Assembly (NCBI GenBank): GCA_947561585.1
Contig: CANNZV010000321.1
Coordinates: 1 to 64,000, forward strand
Length of the DNA: 64,000 nucleotides
Reading direction: 5' to 3'
Origin: Caprella mutica
Lineage: Eukaryota; Arthropoda; Malacostraca; Amphipoda; Caprellidae
This document shows, piece by piece, positions 1-10,625 of this stretch (position 1 is the first letter of the stretch; every line of letters begins with the position of its first letter). Position numbers and translations under genes: made by a program. Under the pieces are notes generated by a model, which made no database searches, was not told the origin of the DNA, and was given only the letters and a program-made list of their open reading frames with translations.

Positions 1-1030
1 GTGTCGTTCTATCAGCTCCCGAATGCGAGTGGGAGAGACATTTTAATAGATCCAAGCTTTAAGGCATGATGCTGGTAGTGATCTTAGATTTGGTTTCCAG
101 GAGAGTTTAGGGTCCAAAATCATACCAAGAAATTTTGCTTCAGAGATTTGAGGGATATCGTTGGTATTGAGTTTGAGGTCCAGTGGGGGGAATGCGCCAC
201 GTTTGCGAGTGAAATACATTGCAGCAGTTTTCTGGTGGGAGAATGTGAAGCCGTATGAGGTTGACCAGTTGTAAGCTTTCTTGACCGCCAATTGTGCTCG
301 AAGTGTGGCAGATGGGAGACTCGCAGATCGTGCAAAAATTGCAAAGTCATCAACATATAGAGAGGATTCTATATAATGGGGTAGACAGGATGGAAGGCCA
401 TTGATTGCTAGTGCAAACAAGCAGCAGATTAAAACGCTCCCTTGGAGGACGCCTTCATATTGAGAGAATGGATCTGAAAATGTATTGTTGATTTTTAACT
501 TTGATGAGACGGTGGGACAGGAAGTTTTGGATGAATTTTGGTAGGTTACCTTTCAAGTTCAAATCTATGAGGGTTTGTAAGATATGCCGTTTCCATGTAG
601 TATTATATGCTTTTTGAAGATCAAAAAACACCGCGACCACGTGTTCTCCTCTGGCAAATGCTGTTTTGATATAGGTGTCAATATGGGTGAGTACATCAGT
701 TGTGCTTCTATTGTTTCGGAATCCTTAATGGTTTGGGTGAAGATTTCCAAGTGATATACCAGTCTGATGTTGACCATGCGCTCCATCAGTGTGCAAAGGC
801 AACTAGTTAGAGTAATTGGTCTATAGTTTTGGGGGTCATGTTTATCTTTACCTGGTTTGTGAAATGGAATGGTGATTGATATTCTCCATGCTGATGGAAA
901 TGAGTTTTCTGACCATATATTGTTGTCGTTTAATGATATGATTATGATTTTTGGAGGATTCTGTTGAGCTTGTAGTTTGGTTATTGTTGTTATCCTTTGG
1001 AGTGTTTGAGCTTATGATTGGATTAGATAT
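1..1030 (-). pseudogene. Decayed non-LTR retrotransposon ORF2: reverse transcriptase fragments (copy B)
   Basis: This is the remains of a reverse transcriptase read on the minus strand. The order from high to low coordinates follows the domain: near 840-760 a YRPITLTSCLCTLMER stretch (early fingers motif), at 640-455 FFDLQKAYNTTWKRHIL (palm motif with the first catalytic Asp), and at 420-43 LFALAING followed by YVDDF, the catalytic double-Asp motif, and a later FLGMILD stretch. The pieces lie in different frames with stops between them, so it cannot make one protein. The type (AYDTTW-like palm, YVDDF) fits Jockey/I-group, APE-containing non-LTR elements. It is cut by the window edge. The endonuclease domain that should precede it is missing, because ORF1-like sequence (1076-1270) lies directly upstream. 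Seen: the motifs. Inferred: assignment to the same element as the ORF1 piece at 5860-6700. Confidence 0.8.
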
Positions 1031-1075
1031 TTCAGGTGGGGAGGAGGCAGTTGATACTGAAGTATTGATTGGTGG

Positions 1076-1270
1076 TTACCTGCGAGGTAGGGGTATTGAA
1101 GGTGCGGAGTAGTTTTTAGTAGCAGATGCATAAGTCCTGTGGGATTGGTTGAATGTTAGTGACACCCTGGCTCGTGCCTCTTGGAAGCTGAAGTCCTCTT
1201 TAGTATTTACGGTACTATTATTATTATAGAATGGAGTTTTACTACCATAGTCGCCATTTAGGCGTTTCAA
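1076..1270 (-). pseudogene. Non-LTR ORF1 C-terminal fragment (copy B)
   Basis: A 64-residue open stretch on the minus strand contains FSFQEARARV and, a little later, SHRTYASATK. An EAR.R(V/L) helix followed some residues later by SYAS(A/V) is common just after the zinc knuckles of ORF1 (gag-like) proteins of Jockey/I-type elements. No zinc knuckle is present here; matching knuckles occur at about 5860-6228, on the far side of a second element. The likely reading is that one ORF1 was split by insertion of copy A. It is too short and decayed to be a functional gene. Confidence 0.5.
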
Positions 1271-1301
1271 TAGTGAGTTACGGCTTAGTTATTTTTGTTA
1301 T

Positions 1302-2018
1302 TTCTCATACTGTGTTTTATATTTCATTCAGCAAGTTGGTTGTTGACAGGTAATTTATATAGTGGACCGTTTATGGGGCATGGGGGCATAAGAATTGATT
1401 CGATATTATCGTTGTTTCTGAAGATGGTTCTCTGGTGGTTGTAGTTAGGGCATTCTGTCAGGATATGGTTTACAGTTAGTGGGACTATACAGTCCCCGCA
1501 GTAAGGGGCTGGAGATTTGTCCATTAGATGAGAGTGGGTATGGGCTGTGTGCCCAATCCGTAGTCTGCTGAGGGTTCTTTCCCCGAGTCTGTTGGTAGAG
1601 CAACTATCTGGGTATGAGGTAATTGTGGATTTAATTCGTCTGAGTTTGTGAAATGGAATGGTGATTGATTTTCTCATACTGTGTTTTATATTTCATTCAG
1701 CAAGTTGGTTGTTGACAGGTAATTTATATAGTGGACCGTTTATGGGGCATGGGGGCATAAGAATTGATTCGATATTATCGTTGTTTCTGAAGATGGTTCT
1801 CTGGTGGTTGTAGTTAGGGCATTCTGTCAGGATATGGTTTACAGTTAGTGGGACTATACAGTCCCCGCAGTAAGGGGCTGGAGATTTGTCCATTAGATGA
1901 GAGTGGGTATGGGCTGTGTGCCCAATCCGTAGTCTGCTGAGGGTTCTTTCCCCGAGTCTGTTGGTAGAGCAACTATCTGGGTATGAGGTAATTGTGGATT
2001 TAATTCGTCTGAGTTTGT
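1302..2018. repeat. Direct duplication of about 348 bp covering the 3' end of the RNase H/tail region
   Basis: The segment at 1302-1650 recurs almost letter for letter at 1671-2018. It encodes (minus strand) the same protein stretch ending ...YKLPVNNQLAE, including a C..C.....H....C zinc-like cluster. The two copies are joined by a patch of about 26 bases (1644-1669) that matches 855-880 within the reverse transcriptase fragment. The near identity means the duplication is recent, or that it is an assembly artefact. Confidence 0.85.
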
Positions 2019-2841
2019 TTGTGGGAGGTGGTATGTCACACCATTCTCCACTCCACAAGTTCATGGATTTGGCTTTTATATGGGATTTCAAGTCATTTCT
2101 GGGGATGAGAATTTCTGTTAATTTTTGGAGGTTTGTTGCTTCTTTAGCAGCTTTATCAGCAGCCTCGTTTAGTTCTATTCCTGCGTGACTAGGTGCCCAG
2201 CAGAAACAAAATTTCTTTTCACTTTCTCTTATTAGTTTTTTGATGTTTTGCACTATAGGGTTTTTATTGTTTATTGATGCTATTGTTTGAATGGAACTTC
2301 TTGAGTCTGTTACTATTGTTATATTTCTTGCCTGTGATTTGTTGATCGCACAATATATTGCGGTTAAGATGGCTTGTAGCTCTGCAGTGTATACAGAAGC
2401 TATTGATTGAATTCGTCTCGCTATTGTTCGATCTTCTGTTACTACTGAAAATCCAACTCCATTGTGGGTTTTCGAGCAGTCAGTAGAGATGTTGAAGTTT
2501 TGTCGGTGCTTTGCGAAGTGATCATCATACAGGTTTTTAAATTCCATTGGGCAAGTATTGTTTTTTTTCAAGTCATAGAGTTCTGTGCATGTTGTTATTT
2601 CTAGAGGTTTCCATGGGCAGTCTTCTATGCAGTGTTCGTTTAGGGTGTCAGTAACATCTATGTCATATTGTTGACAAAGTTCTTTAGCTCTTTCCAAGTA
2701 AGAGCTTTGGTTTGTATTTTCTTTAGATTCAATATAAGTTTGGTGCATTGGATGGCTAGGATTTGCGGCTAATCTGATCATGTAAGTGAGGTGTTTAATA
2801 TAGGAAAAAATATTTATATGGTTTAATACCACTTTCTGCAA
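1693..2841 (-). pseudogene. Non-LTR ORF2 C-terminal part with RNase H domain (copy A)
   Basis: A 382-codon open frame carries a recognisable RNase H domain. ISTDCSKT supplies the first acidic residue, YTAELQAI the catalytic Glu, IVTDSRSSI the second Asp and WAPSHAGIELNEAAD the late His/Asp motif. These are the D-E-D-D residues of the retrotransposon RNase H family, which removes RNA from RNA:DNA hybrids during element replication. The domain is followed by a Cys/His cluster (CGDCIVPLTVNHILTEC) typical of the end of APE/RT/RNase H ORF2 proteins. The reverse transcriptase lies upstream in other frames (2795-3430), so this is the longest surviving part of a broken ORF2. The first codons run into low-quality sequence and no genuine start is implied. 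Confidence 0.85.
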
Positions 2842-3430
2842 GTAAGCTTGTGATTGGTGAGCTTATAAATGCTCCGGTTGCAATTCGAATTGCACTATTT
2901 TGGATTGCATAAATTGAATTTTTTGTATGTTTTTGCGGTTGATACATAGGTTTCAATTCCATAGTCAATTTTTTTGGTTTGATGAGCACAAGTGGTGACT
3001 TTCTGTCGGCTCCCCACTTTTTGTGAGAGAGGTGTTTTAGTACATCAAGAGTCTTGTTGCAGCTGGCTTTTAATTTGGTTATTATATGTTGTCTCCAGAT
3101 GAAGCTATGGTCATAAATCATTCCAAGATATTTGAAGGTGGTTACATTGGTCATTGGTATTTCATTAAATTTCAGGTTTGCAGCGGTTTTAGGGCAGGTT
3201 TTCTTTCTACAGATGTGAAGTGAGGGTGTTTTGCGGATGAGAACTGAAATCCAGTTCTTTGGACCAAGATTCCAGTTTATAAATTTCTAGTTGAAGCCTT
3301 CTTTTAATTGTATTAGTTGATGAACCAGATGCGAACAGTGCAAAGTCATCTACATAGAGACACTTGATTACATCATTAGGAAGCTCTTCACATATATCGT
3401 TGACTGGTAGCTTTTTGAGGGCAGTGCTTT
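2795..3430 (-). pseudogene. Reverse transcriptase palm/thumb remnant (copy A)
   Basis: The minus strand shows a YVDDFALF motif near 3355-3330 (the catalytic Asp pair), followed in another frame by FKYLGMIYD near 3140 and KTLDVLKHLSHKKWG. These stretches lie after the catalytic motif in Jockey/I-type reverse transcriptases. A terminal IATGAF...SLLAESGI stretch follows. The fingers domain that should come between the endonuclease (3444-3880) and the YVDDF motif is missing, so an internal deletion joins endonuclease to palm. Confidence 0.75.
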
Positions 3431-3443
3431 TCTTTGGTATGGA

Positions 3444-3880
3444 TTAGTCTATTATTATTCTCTCAATTTCCCTTATTAGTGAGTTCGAGTTGTCGAATTG
3501 CTCAACATCTATGTTTGCAAAGTATCTGAAAAGACTCCAGACTGCTTTTTTGGTATTATATAGTTGAAGTTTGTGCTGTTCAAAATAGGTATTTCTCGAG
3601 TTTATGAATATTGGATAGTGATCACTATCGTACAAAGTGTCACAGACAGAATAGTCAAAGTCTATTAAGCAGTCTGATGAGAAGAGGGAAATGTCTGGTA
3701 TTGAATAGGAATAGGTTTGGCAGTGATAGTGGGTGGATTGCTCATTGTTGAGTACAGATATATTCATTTGTAAAATCAGTTCTTCTATCATCTTTCCTCT
3801 CTGGTTGGGGCTATTAGGACTGTTGTCTCCCCATTGAGGACTGCGAGCATTAAAGTCGCCAAGTAGGAGGAATGGTGGGT
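3444..3880 (-). pseudogene. APE-type endonuclease C-terminal fragment (copy A)
   Basis: The stretch translated from about 3880 downward contains GDFNARSPQWG and later SDHYPIF. These are two signature motifs of the apurinic-like endonuclease domain that nicks target DNA in non-LTR retrotransposition. The N-terminal half of the domain is not visible between here and the ORF1 remnant that starts at 4025. The piece sits in the expected order ORF1, endonuclease, RT, RNase H on the minus strand, which supports assignment to one element. Confidence 0.75.
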
Positions 3881-4024
3881 TCAGTTATTATGAAGGAAGG
3901 TTTCTTATTTGTATAGATGAATCAGATAGTTTCTAAAATGTCTTTCTTTTGGATTATGGCTATGTTTTGAAGAATTTATAACTGGAATCGAGTATTTAGA
4001 CCGGCCAGACTTATCTGGACCATG

Positions 4025-5491
4025 TTAAGGCTGGTCAATTTGCGTGTTTCTGGGAATAGGTTGGGATGGACTGCCAACTATTCTTTTCTTACTTTCTATA
4101 TTATTCAAGTTTTCATCCGAGCTTTTGTAGTCTACTATTTTTATTTTTTCTGCTGTTGGTCTATTTTCTGGTTTCTTCTGGGGTATAACTTTTGGTCGTG
4201 TGCCTTGGTTTCTTTCAACAGGTTTGGAGGGTAATGAGTTTGGTTTCTTAGGAGCTTGTTTGCTTTCTGGTTTTGATTCTTTTTGGAGAGTTTTGTTGGT
4301 ATTTCCTCGAATATTGCTTGGTGATTTTATTGGGCTATTTTGGTTATGTTGATCGTTGGAGGATGAGGGCATTGATATTTGGGTCTCTGGTATGGTAGCA
4401 AGGTTTTCAAATCTATTTCTTGTATACATATCTTTTCGAGTTTCGTTTGTGCTATTATTATTGTCATCTCTGGTTTGGTTTCTTACCACCATGGAGAAGC
4501 TTATGCCTTGCTCTACATATCTTTCTTTTACTTTTTCTTGCTTATGTGTTCTCTTGCTTGGGTGGATTCTGTGTGAAATTTATAGTCTGGGCAGTTTTTG
4601 TCGGTAGGTCTATGGTTTCCTTTGCAATTGATGCAGGATGGTTCGTTTTCACATTGGGCTAGTGTACGTCCTTCCTGGCAGCAGTTCATACAGCTTTCTT
4701 GCTCTCTTCTACACCATTTTTTGGTGTGACACAACCGCAAGCATTTCATGCATCTCATTGGTTTTTGGTATATATGGATCTATAATTTCATGGTGCCATT
4801 CTACTACTTTCAAGACTCGTGGGAGTCTTGAACCAGAGAAGTGGAGGATGTATCTGTGAGTCTCTTCAAGGGATCCATTGGGAGTTCTTCTTTTCATTCT
4901 TTCTATCTTGACTATATTTTGGTTGGCAAGATGCATTGTTAAGTCTTCTATTGTACTTGTTGACATGGTTTCACTATAGGTGGTGCCTTTTATGGTGTTT
5001 AGAGTGCAGTGAGGTTCAATTTTTACTTGGCATCCTGTGATTTCAGTAATACGGTATAGTTTATCTTTCTGTTCTTCACTGTTAATATTTACAATGATCG
5101 AGTATTTTCCAATTTTTTCCATTTTGGCAGGGCCAATTTTTTCTTTAATGTATTTGTCAGCTTGGATGACATTAGGTTTGGTCCCTATTTCAACACCAGG
5201 GAAAGTGATGACATGGTATTTGCAGTATTTGGGAGTTCCATCGTAGATATTTTCCTTAGATATTAATTTCTTTATTTTTCTATCTTTATTTCCGTTTCTT
5301 GTAGTTTTCTGTTCCTCTTCATCTATGATGCGAGGAGCAAAAGGTTCTAGAGTAGGGGGAGTTTCAGGTATCAAAGTCCGTGTGGGAAGGTCCGAGTCGT
5401 CAACGGGAAGGTCAAGGAGAGGGTCCATAAGATATGATTGTACAACCCCACTATCCCCCTGCCACCACGGACAGCAACCAGGGCAGGGCAT
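4025..5491 (-). pseudogene. Non-LTR ORF1 (gag-like, zinc knuckle), frameshifted (copy A)
   Basis: Three overlapping minus-strand frames (5491-4709, 4758-4528, 4492-4025) read as one protein broken by frameshifts. The N-terminal part has a proline/acidic linker, then a folded region. The middle part has Cys/His spacing of CCHC zinc knuckles (MRCMKCLRLCHTKKWC, CMNC, CINCKGNHRPTDKNC), the nucleic-acid-binding domain of ORF1 proteins. The C-terminal part is a polar Asn/Ser/Pro/Lys-rich tail. ORF1 proteins coat the element RNA. The piece is followed at once by the endonuclease fragment, so the element order is kept. No intact frame spans it. Confidence 0.8.
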
Positions 5492-5830
5492 ACGAGTCTC
5501 TTTTATAATAGAGACTCTACCCAGGGGGTATAGGGGGTTGGTTTGCCTCCCCAGTAGTGAGAACGAAAGTTTCCTCCAAGGCAGGACCTGCTACCCTGAG
5601 GGGGAGGATCTCAAAGTCCTCTGCCTTCATTCCTTCCCACCGGTTCAGCCCATTTTACGTTGGAATCAGAAGAGTGTCCAGTTGTTATCTTTAGGTCAGT
5701 CCGGTTGGGCATTTGTCTGGCTCCTCCATGAGGACTTCTCCAGCTTGACCCCACTAATACAACTCCTCATTTCATTGGGGAACGGAAGCCCCTCGCCAAT
5801 TGCCAAGGCTGCCCAACATGGGGGGGGGGG
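5492..5830 (-). other. Probable 5' untranslated region of non-LTR copy A
   Basis: This stretch is GC-rich compared with its surroundings and ends at a run of ten G on the plus strand (5821-5830, ten C on the minus strand). On the far side, coding sequence of another element's ORF1 resumes. A homopolymer C start followed by a GC-rich leader suits the 5' end of an element reading on the minus strand. The exact boundary is an inference. Confidence 0.45.
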
Positions 5831-5859
5831 AGTTTTTACGGTAAGTATTTCCTTTTCCA

Positions 5860-6700
5860 TTAGGTATTTGGAGAGGATTTTGAAGTTGCAGTGTGTGGTT
5901 CTTTACATTGGTAGCAGTTAACTGGGTTTGTGCAGGTTTCGGAGATATGCCCACCCACACACTTTTCACTGCACCGCTCGCACAACGGAACCAGTCGTCG
6001 ACAATTATGGACAGAGTGTCCATAACGTTGACAATTCCTGCAGCGTCTTGGTGTGGGAATGTAAGGAAGAACTCGTTTAGACAGTCCAGGGCGAATGTTG
6101 ATTCGGTCGGGTGGGTTGGAATTAATGAAGGTGAGTATGAGGGCTGCAGTTGGTTCTGGATTTGTAGATTTGGCGTTTCGGATGATTCTATGGCATTTTG
6201 TAACCCCGTGCTCTGAGAGTCCATCCACAATGTCTTCCTCTGAATAGTATTTTCAGAAGAGAACATGTAATGACACCCTGGAATTCATTGAAGCGTTGAT
6301 GTTCGGTTATTTTAATTTTTTCAGATAGTAAGGTAGTCATTGTTTTGAACTTTTGAGTTTGTTTCCTTCTTCTTCCGTTTTGACTTCTACTGTCTAAAGT
6401 TTTTCGTAAGGTCCGATTAGTCTTGTAATGGTACTGTTGACTTTAAACATGTTGAGCTTCGTTAGGTCTGAGTCATTTTCAGGTATAATTGAGAAGTATC
6501 AGGGGAATCTTTCAACTTTAAACAAGTCATCATAAGTTTCATACGAGTTTCGATTTTGAGGGTGACGCAATTTTCTTCCACGAGTTCCAGTCGCCGAAGT
6601 TGCTGGAACATATGGGTCAAGAGTTAATTCAAACGAAGTAAAAGGTGAAGAGTCCATGTTATTACCAGAGTTGTTGCTCAATCCGACCGGGAGATTGTTC
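5860..6700 (-). pseudogene. Non-LTR ORF1 N-terminal and zinc-knuckle part (copy B)
   Basis: The minus strand at 6228-5860 encodes three Cys/His knuckles (CRNCQRYGHSVHNC, CERCSEKCVGGHISETC, CYQCKEPHTA), preceded by a hydrophobic strand-rich stretch (ALILTFINSNPPDRINI) usual in ORF1 of Jockey/I-type elements. At 6681-6499 a further N-terminal piece remains. The frames do not join without a shift. Its own C-terminal part seems to be at 1076-1270 and its reverse transcriptase at 1-1030, so copy A appears to have inserted into this ORF1. Confidence 0.75.
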
Positions 6701-7083
6701 GCACCCCCTTGCCCCCCACTCAGCGTCGACTGTAGGGGCAGCCCTGGACTGGGGGACCATGGCCATTGTTGTATTATTCATGAGTGATATTGCCTCTATC
6801 AAAGGGGATTTCTGTTGAGGTTGCTTTCCTCAATTATTTAATCCATAATTGGAGTTCAATTGGGGAACTTGTTCTCCATTAGAAGAAAGAGAGATTTTTG
6901 CTTGCTCCAAAGAGCACTTGCCTCCCCCACTCCACGTAGAGGCAGCTCTCACTGCATGAGCGTAAAAATACAAAAAACCAGCTCATGCAGTCCCCGTGAG
7001 GGATCCGTACAGCAGTATAGAATATATTAATATGTTAGATAGAAGCCTGTGTATCGTAATTTTCTCAAATCTCTGATTATAGC
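6701..7083. other. Non-coding, GC-richer leader-like stretch
   Basis: There is no convincing coding frame. GC-rich 6690-6960 is consistent with the 5' leader of copy B on the minus strand. A short inverted match (CTGCATGAGC at 6950-6960 and GCTCATGCAG near 6980) makes a small hairpin. Confidence 0.35.
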
Positions 7084-9270
7084 TTGGAGAACAGTCATCA
7101 ATCGAAGTTTTCATCATGTGTAGCAACTATTCATTCATGTAGTTGTTGGTCTCAGTTCAAAGTCGAATACAAAAACAGTTCAGCACAAGATCGGCATAAC
7201 CTTCCAGATGATATCTGCAGATGTTGGGTGTGCTTTGGGGATGGGAAACTACTCATCTTCGAAAATTCCTCAAATTATCAACCCAAAGGTGCCAGGCTAT
7301 GGAAAAGCGAGGGTAGCACTAACCTGGCAGACTATTCTTGCATACTAGTATTGAGATCCAGGAATGTGGAGGAGAATCTTGGCCCTTCTAATGTTTGTGA
7401 GAGGATTATGAGGTCAAACAACCGAGATATGCGGAGTACGAGATGCCAAATGGAGTGACGTGGAACCTGTTTTGGATTAACGAGGAAGCAGTGAGAGAAC
7501 CCATCAAACAATTTTACGTGCCACGCCTGCCGAGGCATACCTGTAGACTCTGCAGGAGATCGACCGGGTGACGTGGGCCCGACTTGAGAGCGCTACGGAG
7601 AGGAGCCCCAGTGGTGATATGCCGTGAATGTGCAGAGGGAGCTCATAGAATGGGTAGCGGGCTAATAAGACGACGAAGAGAAGAAGTTATGATATGTGGA
7701 GATGCCGGGGGTGCAAGTGAAGGAATGTAATTGGTATACCACAGGGCAGTCTCTAACAGCCTGCAATCAGGTCAGCATAACGATCAGGTTAGCCAGCAAT
7801 CAGGTGGGGGCCTCGTGACCAACATCATGAGCAGTGTAGGATATGAAGAGAGAGCATATGAACTGCTTAGCAATATGGAAGCCCAGAAGAATGCAGTCCA
7901 CACAGAAGAAGGAGGAAACCTCAGTATGATCAACATTTATGGGTAGAAGCATGAAAAAGATCGGGGGCAAATGAGATACTGTTTCCAGTACATTTCTCGT
8001 TGTTCATAGATTATATGCTGGGAAAGTTTGGGGAGGAGATGCTCGTGAGTTCTTTTGCTGATAATCTGATGCTGGCGTACTCTGATAGAAACAAAGTAGT
8101 AGCATCAAACACCATGCATACCGAAATAGAACAGTTGGTCAGGTGAAGTGACCACCTAGAGCATGTGGCTACCAAGATGGAGGAGAGGAGCCGAATCCAA
8201 AGGGATATCGGAGGAGCAGACTGGGTTTGGAAATTCTATATGGCAACACAGAGCTCACTGGGAGAATATGCGTCATTGACCTGGTCCCGATGGATATCTG
8301 CCACAAATATGGATAACCTAGAGAGAAGACAGAGGAGTCAAAGACCATGCCGATGGAGGCCACTGAGAAAGAGTCTCAGTGCCCAATTGAGGCCCACCTT
8401 GAGAGAGCTGCTCTCATCAATTATGAAAGATTAATCAAAATAGAGAGCGACGGCCCTAGGAGGATAACGGCAGCAGATACAGTGGTCGTACGAACGAAGA
8501 TGAACTCGAGGAGAGAATGCGAGAAGATCATTGCAGACACGGGCGGGAGTACTTATGAATGCCCTGCATTCCCAGGAGTGGGTGGCAAGTTGGCAACCCA
8601 AGAATGGATAAGCCCTGGAGAAGAGGAGTTTCCTGTCAAATTAGTGTAGGAGAGACTAAGAAGACTGACACAGCGGAGACGCAGCTGCAGAAGGCGAAAT
8701 AATGTGTATCGCCCACTTTCCTTGAGGTGAACTGTAACCCATGGTTCACATACACGGCCTATGTGGAGGATGTGGCTACCAAGATGGAGGAGAAGAACCG
8801 ATGTGGAGACGCTACAGCGAGGAATATGTCAATAAATCTTGGCAACCATAGTAAATCATGGTGATCACTCCGAAGTAGTGATATTCACAGAGAAATCTGC
8901 GAGGGGGGAAAAGGACGTGCTGAGAGGAGGTTTCGTTGTCTAGGCGAAAAATAGTTGAAACCAAATGGGTCGTAGCTGCTGCAGAGTACTGCAGCTCTTT
9001 CAAGGTAGGAACGGTCACGGCGCAGGAAGTAGCAATGTGGCTCAAAAGAGATCAGACAAGGGAGATCGCGACCATTATAACTGACAGCAGATCACTAGTA
9101 GACACAATACAGGGGAGGCCATAAAACCAGAGGTCAAATTGCTGCAGGAAACACAATGGATGTTGCACGATGGGGGTAGAAGCACAGAGATATGCTGGGT
9201 TCCTGGTCACTGTGGCCTTCCCAGCAACGAAATGGCAAAAATAATTGCAGCCGAAGGGGTTGACATGAAT
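7084..9270 (+). pseudogene. Decayed plus-strand retrotransposon with RT and RNase H traces
   Basis: Several plus-strand frames carry pieces of one old element. Around 8000-8150 a LFIDYML stretch is followed by SFADNLMLAYSDRNK, which matches the catalytic region of a reverse transcriptase with the second Asp changed to Asn. Near 9080-9115 IITDSRSLVDTI, and near 9190-9250 ICWVPGHCGLPSNEMA, match the Asp and His motifs of RNase H. Upstream frames (7084-7458, 7731-7946, 8165-8434) read as parts of the same polyprotein, but I cannot place them in a domain. Base composition is richer in G and purines than the surroundings. A block of about 30 bases beginning ATGTGGCTACCAAGATGG occurs at both 8163 and 8769. 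The clade is not identified. Confidence 0.65.
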
Positions 9271-9613
9271 CTGGATTGAATCACCATCTTTGGAGCTCCA
9301 GAAAGGCAGCCATTAAAAGAGAGCTAAAGATGGTTAAACCACTTTTACATCCTGGACTGAGACGAGTGAGCCTGGCCCAAGTCCATGCTGACACCACACA
9401 GAGCTGCGCAGGTGGAAGAAAATGGTGGGCAGGAGCGAGACGGAACGGAACAAGTTTTTGCAGAGCTTAGGAAGAGTCCTCAAGGCATATATGGGTGCAA
9501 TGCCCAGAGTTGAAGAACCTGAGGAGGAGAACGGCCTAGACGAAGATATGATGAAACTTGGATAGAAACCGGTCACAGTGGAGACGCTTCTCAGTAGGAT
9601 GCGGAGGCGTTTC

Positions 9614-10106
9614 TCAGCAGTATGCTGAGAGGTTTTGAAGCATAAGAAGAAGACAGTAACGGTAACACATATGGAATGCCGGACGCAGGTATTTACTATT
9701 TCTGCAAAAAATCTTGTCCCGTTTATTTCTTTTCAACGCCTTGGCGTTGTCTTTTACAACTGCATCCATTGACCGCTTCCTTCTATTGTTGAAAAAAACA
9801 TTAGTGGTTGTTCGAATCGAATGACAATGAATGTCCGAATGGTGAATTTTACAAGATCTTTCAATTTCTTCAAGTAGTTCTATCAATATAAGTTGACCAG
9901 CGTAACAGGAAGGAAGTGTAGATTTCTGAGTTATTGCCAAACTAGCATCCAGAATAGCAATTAACAAGGAAGAACACTGCATTTTTATATGGTCTTCCTT
10001 TGGTAATTGAAAAACTTCTCCTGTACTATTCCCACGAAGATTAGAACAATCAATTCCAGAGTACTTATTAACCATTTTTTTTAATGTAGAATGTAGAGAA
10101 AATAAA
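9614..10106 (-). CDS. Unrecognised cysteine-containing reading frame with dibasic sites
   Basis: The frame is open on the minus strand down to a stop at 9614. The longest version begins at a TTG, so it is better read either from the first ATG (MVNKYSGIDC, about 10075) or as an exon starting at 10106 after a pyrimidine-rich CTCTCAG acceptor. I do not recognise the family. It has about ten cysteines, amphipathic leucine-rich stretches (LLIAILDASLAI, LILIELLEEI), and dibasic or multibasic sites (NNRRKRS, KRNKRD) like those cut in secreted precursors. There is no clear signal peptide. It sits about 0.5 kb downstream of the RNF126-like gene on the same strand, beyond a foldback repeat. It could be an orphan gene, a last exon or a chance frame. 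The frame is long for AT-rich DNA. Confidence 0.35.
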
Positions 10107-10415
10107 CTGAGAGTGAGGAGTGACAAAAAATTAAAATTCAATCCAATAAGGAAGATCTAGAAGTACCCTGACTACCGATTACTAATATATGCATGGAAAT
10201 TTTCTTGGTTTTCTAGAATTTCAATGATCAAATTCTAAATTCTTACAGAAAGCAGTTGGAACGGTGTAGAAAGAAATTGACCTTCTATTTTTTGACGAAA
10301 AGGCAGAAAATCAGACCGTATAATTAAGTAAGCCATAAAGAAATATAACCCACATCAGTTCCAAGACGATGTGATAGCCAAACATACGAATGATGCGACC
10401 AATGTACTTTGGATT

Positions 10416-10545
10416 GGGTAAGTTGCAAATTATCAGTCTGTTTAACATCTTCGGTCATATAAGAAAAAACTATAGAATAATTATTACATCTTTTTTTCTT
10501 ATATGACCGAAGATGTAAAACAGACTGATAATTCATAAGTTACCC
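10416..10545. repeat. Foldback inverted repeat, arms of about 54 bp
   Basis: The arms 10416-10469 and 10491-10545 are near-perfect reverse complements (GGGTAA...ATATAAG against CTTATAT...TTACCC) separated by about 21 bp. As RNA either strand would form a long hairpin. It lies between the RNF126-like gene's stop codon (10626) and the orphan frame at 9614-10106. It may be a small foldback element. Confidence 0.85.
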
Positions 10546-10625
10546 TACCATACAAATTTAAATACATTAAATATGATGCGTTAGTTGCCTTCACACCCTA
10601 CTCTAGCAAGCACTAATATAATATC

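Noticed and set aside
4022..4662. Several plus-strand frames of 60-85 codons with hydrophobic, membrane-like translations
   Set aside because: They are the opposite strand of the Lys/Asn/Pro-rich ORF1 remnant on the minus strand; the hydrophobicity is a product of complementing that composition.
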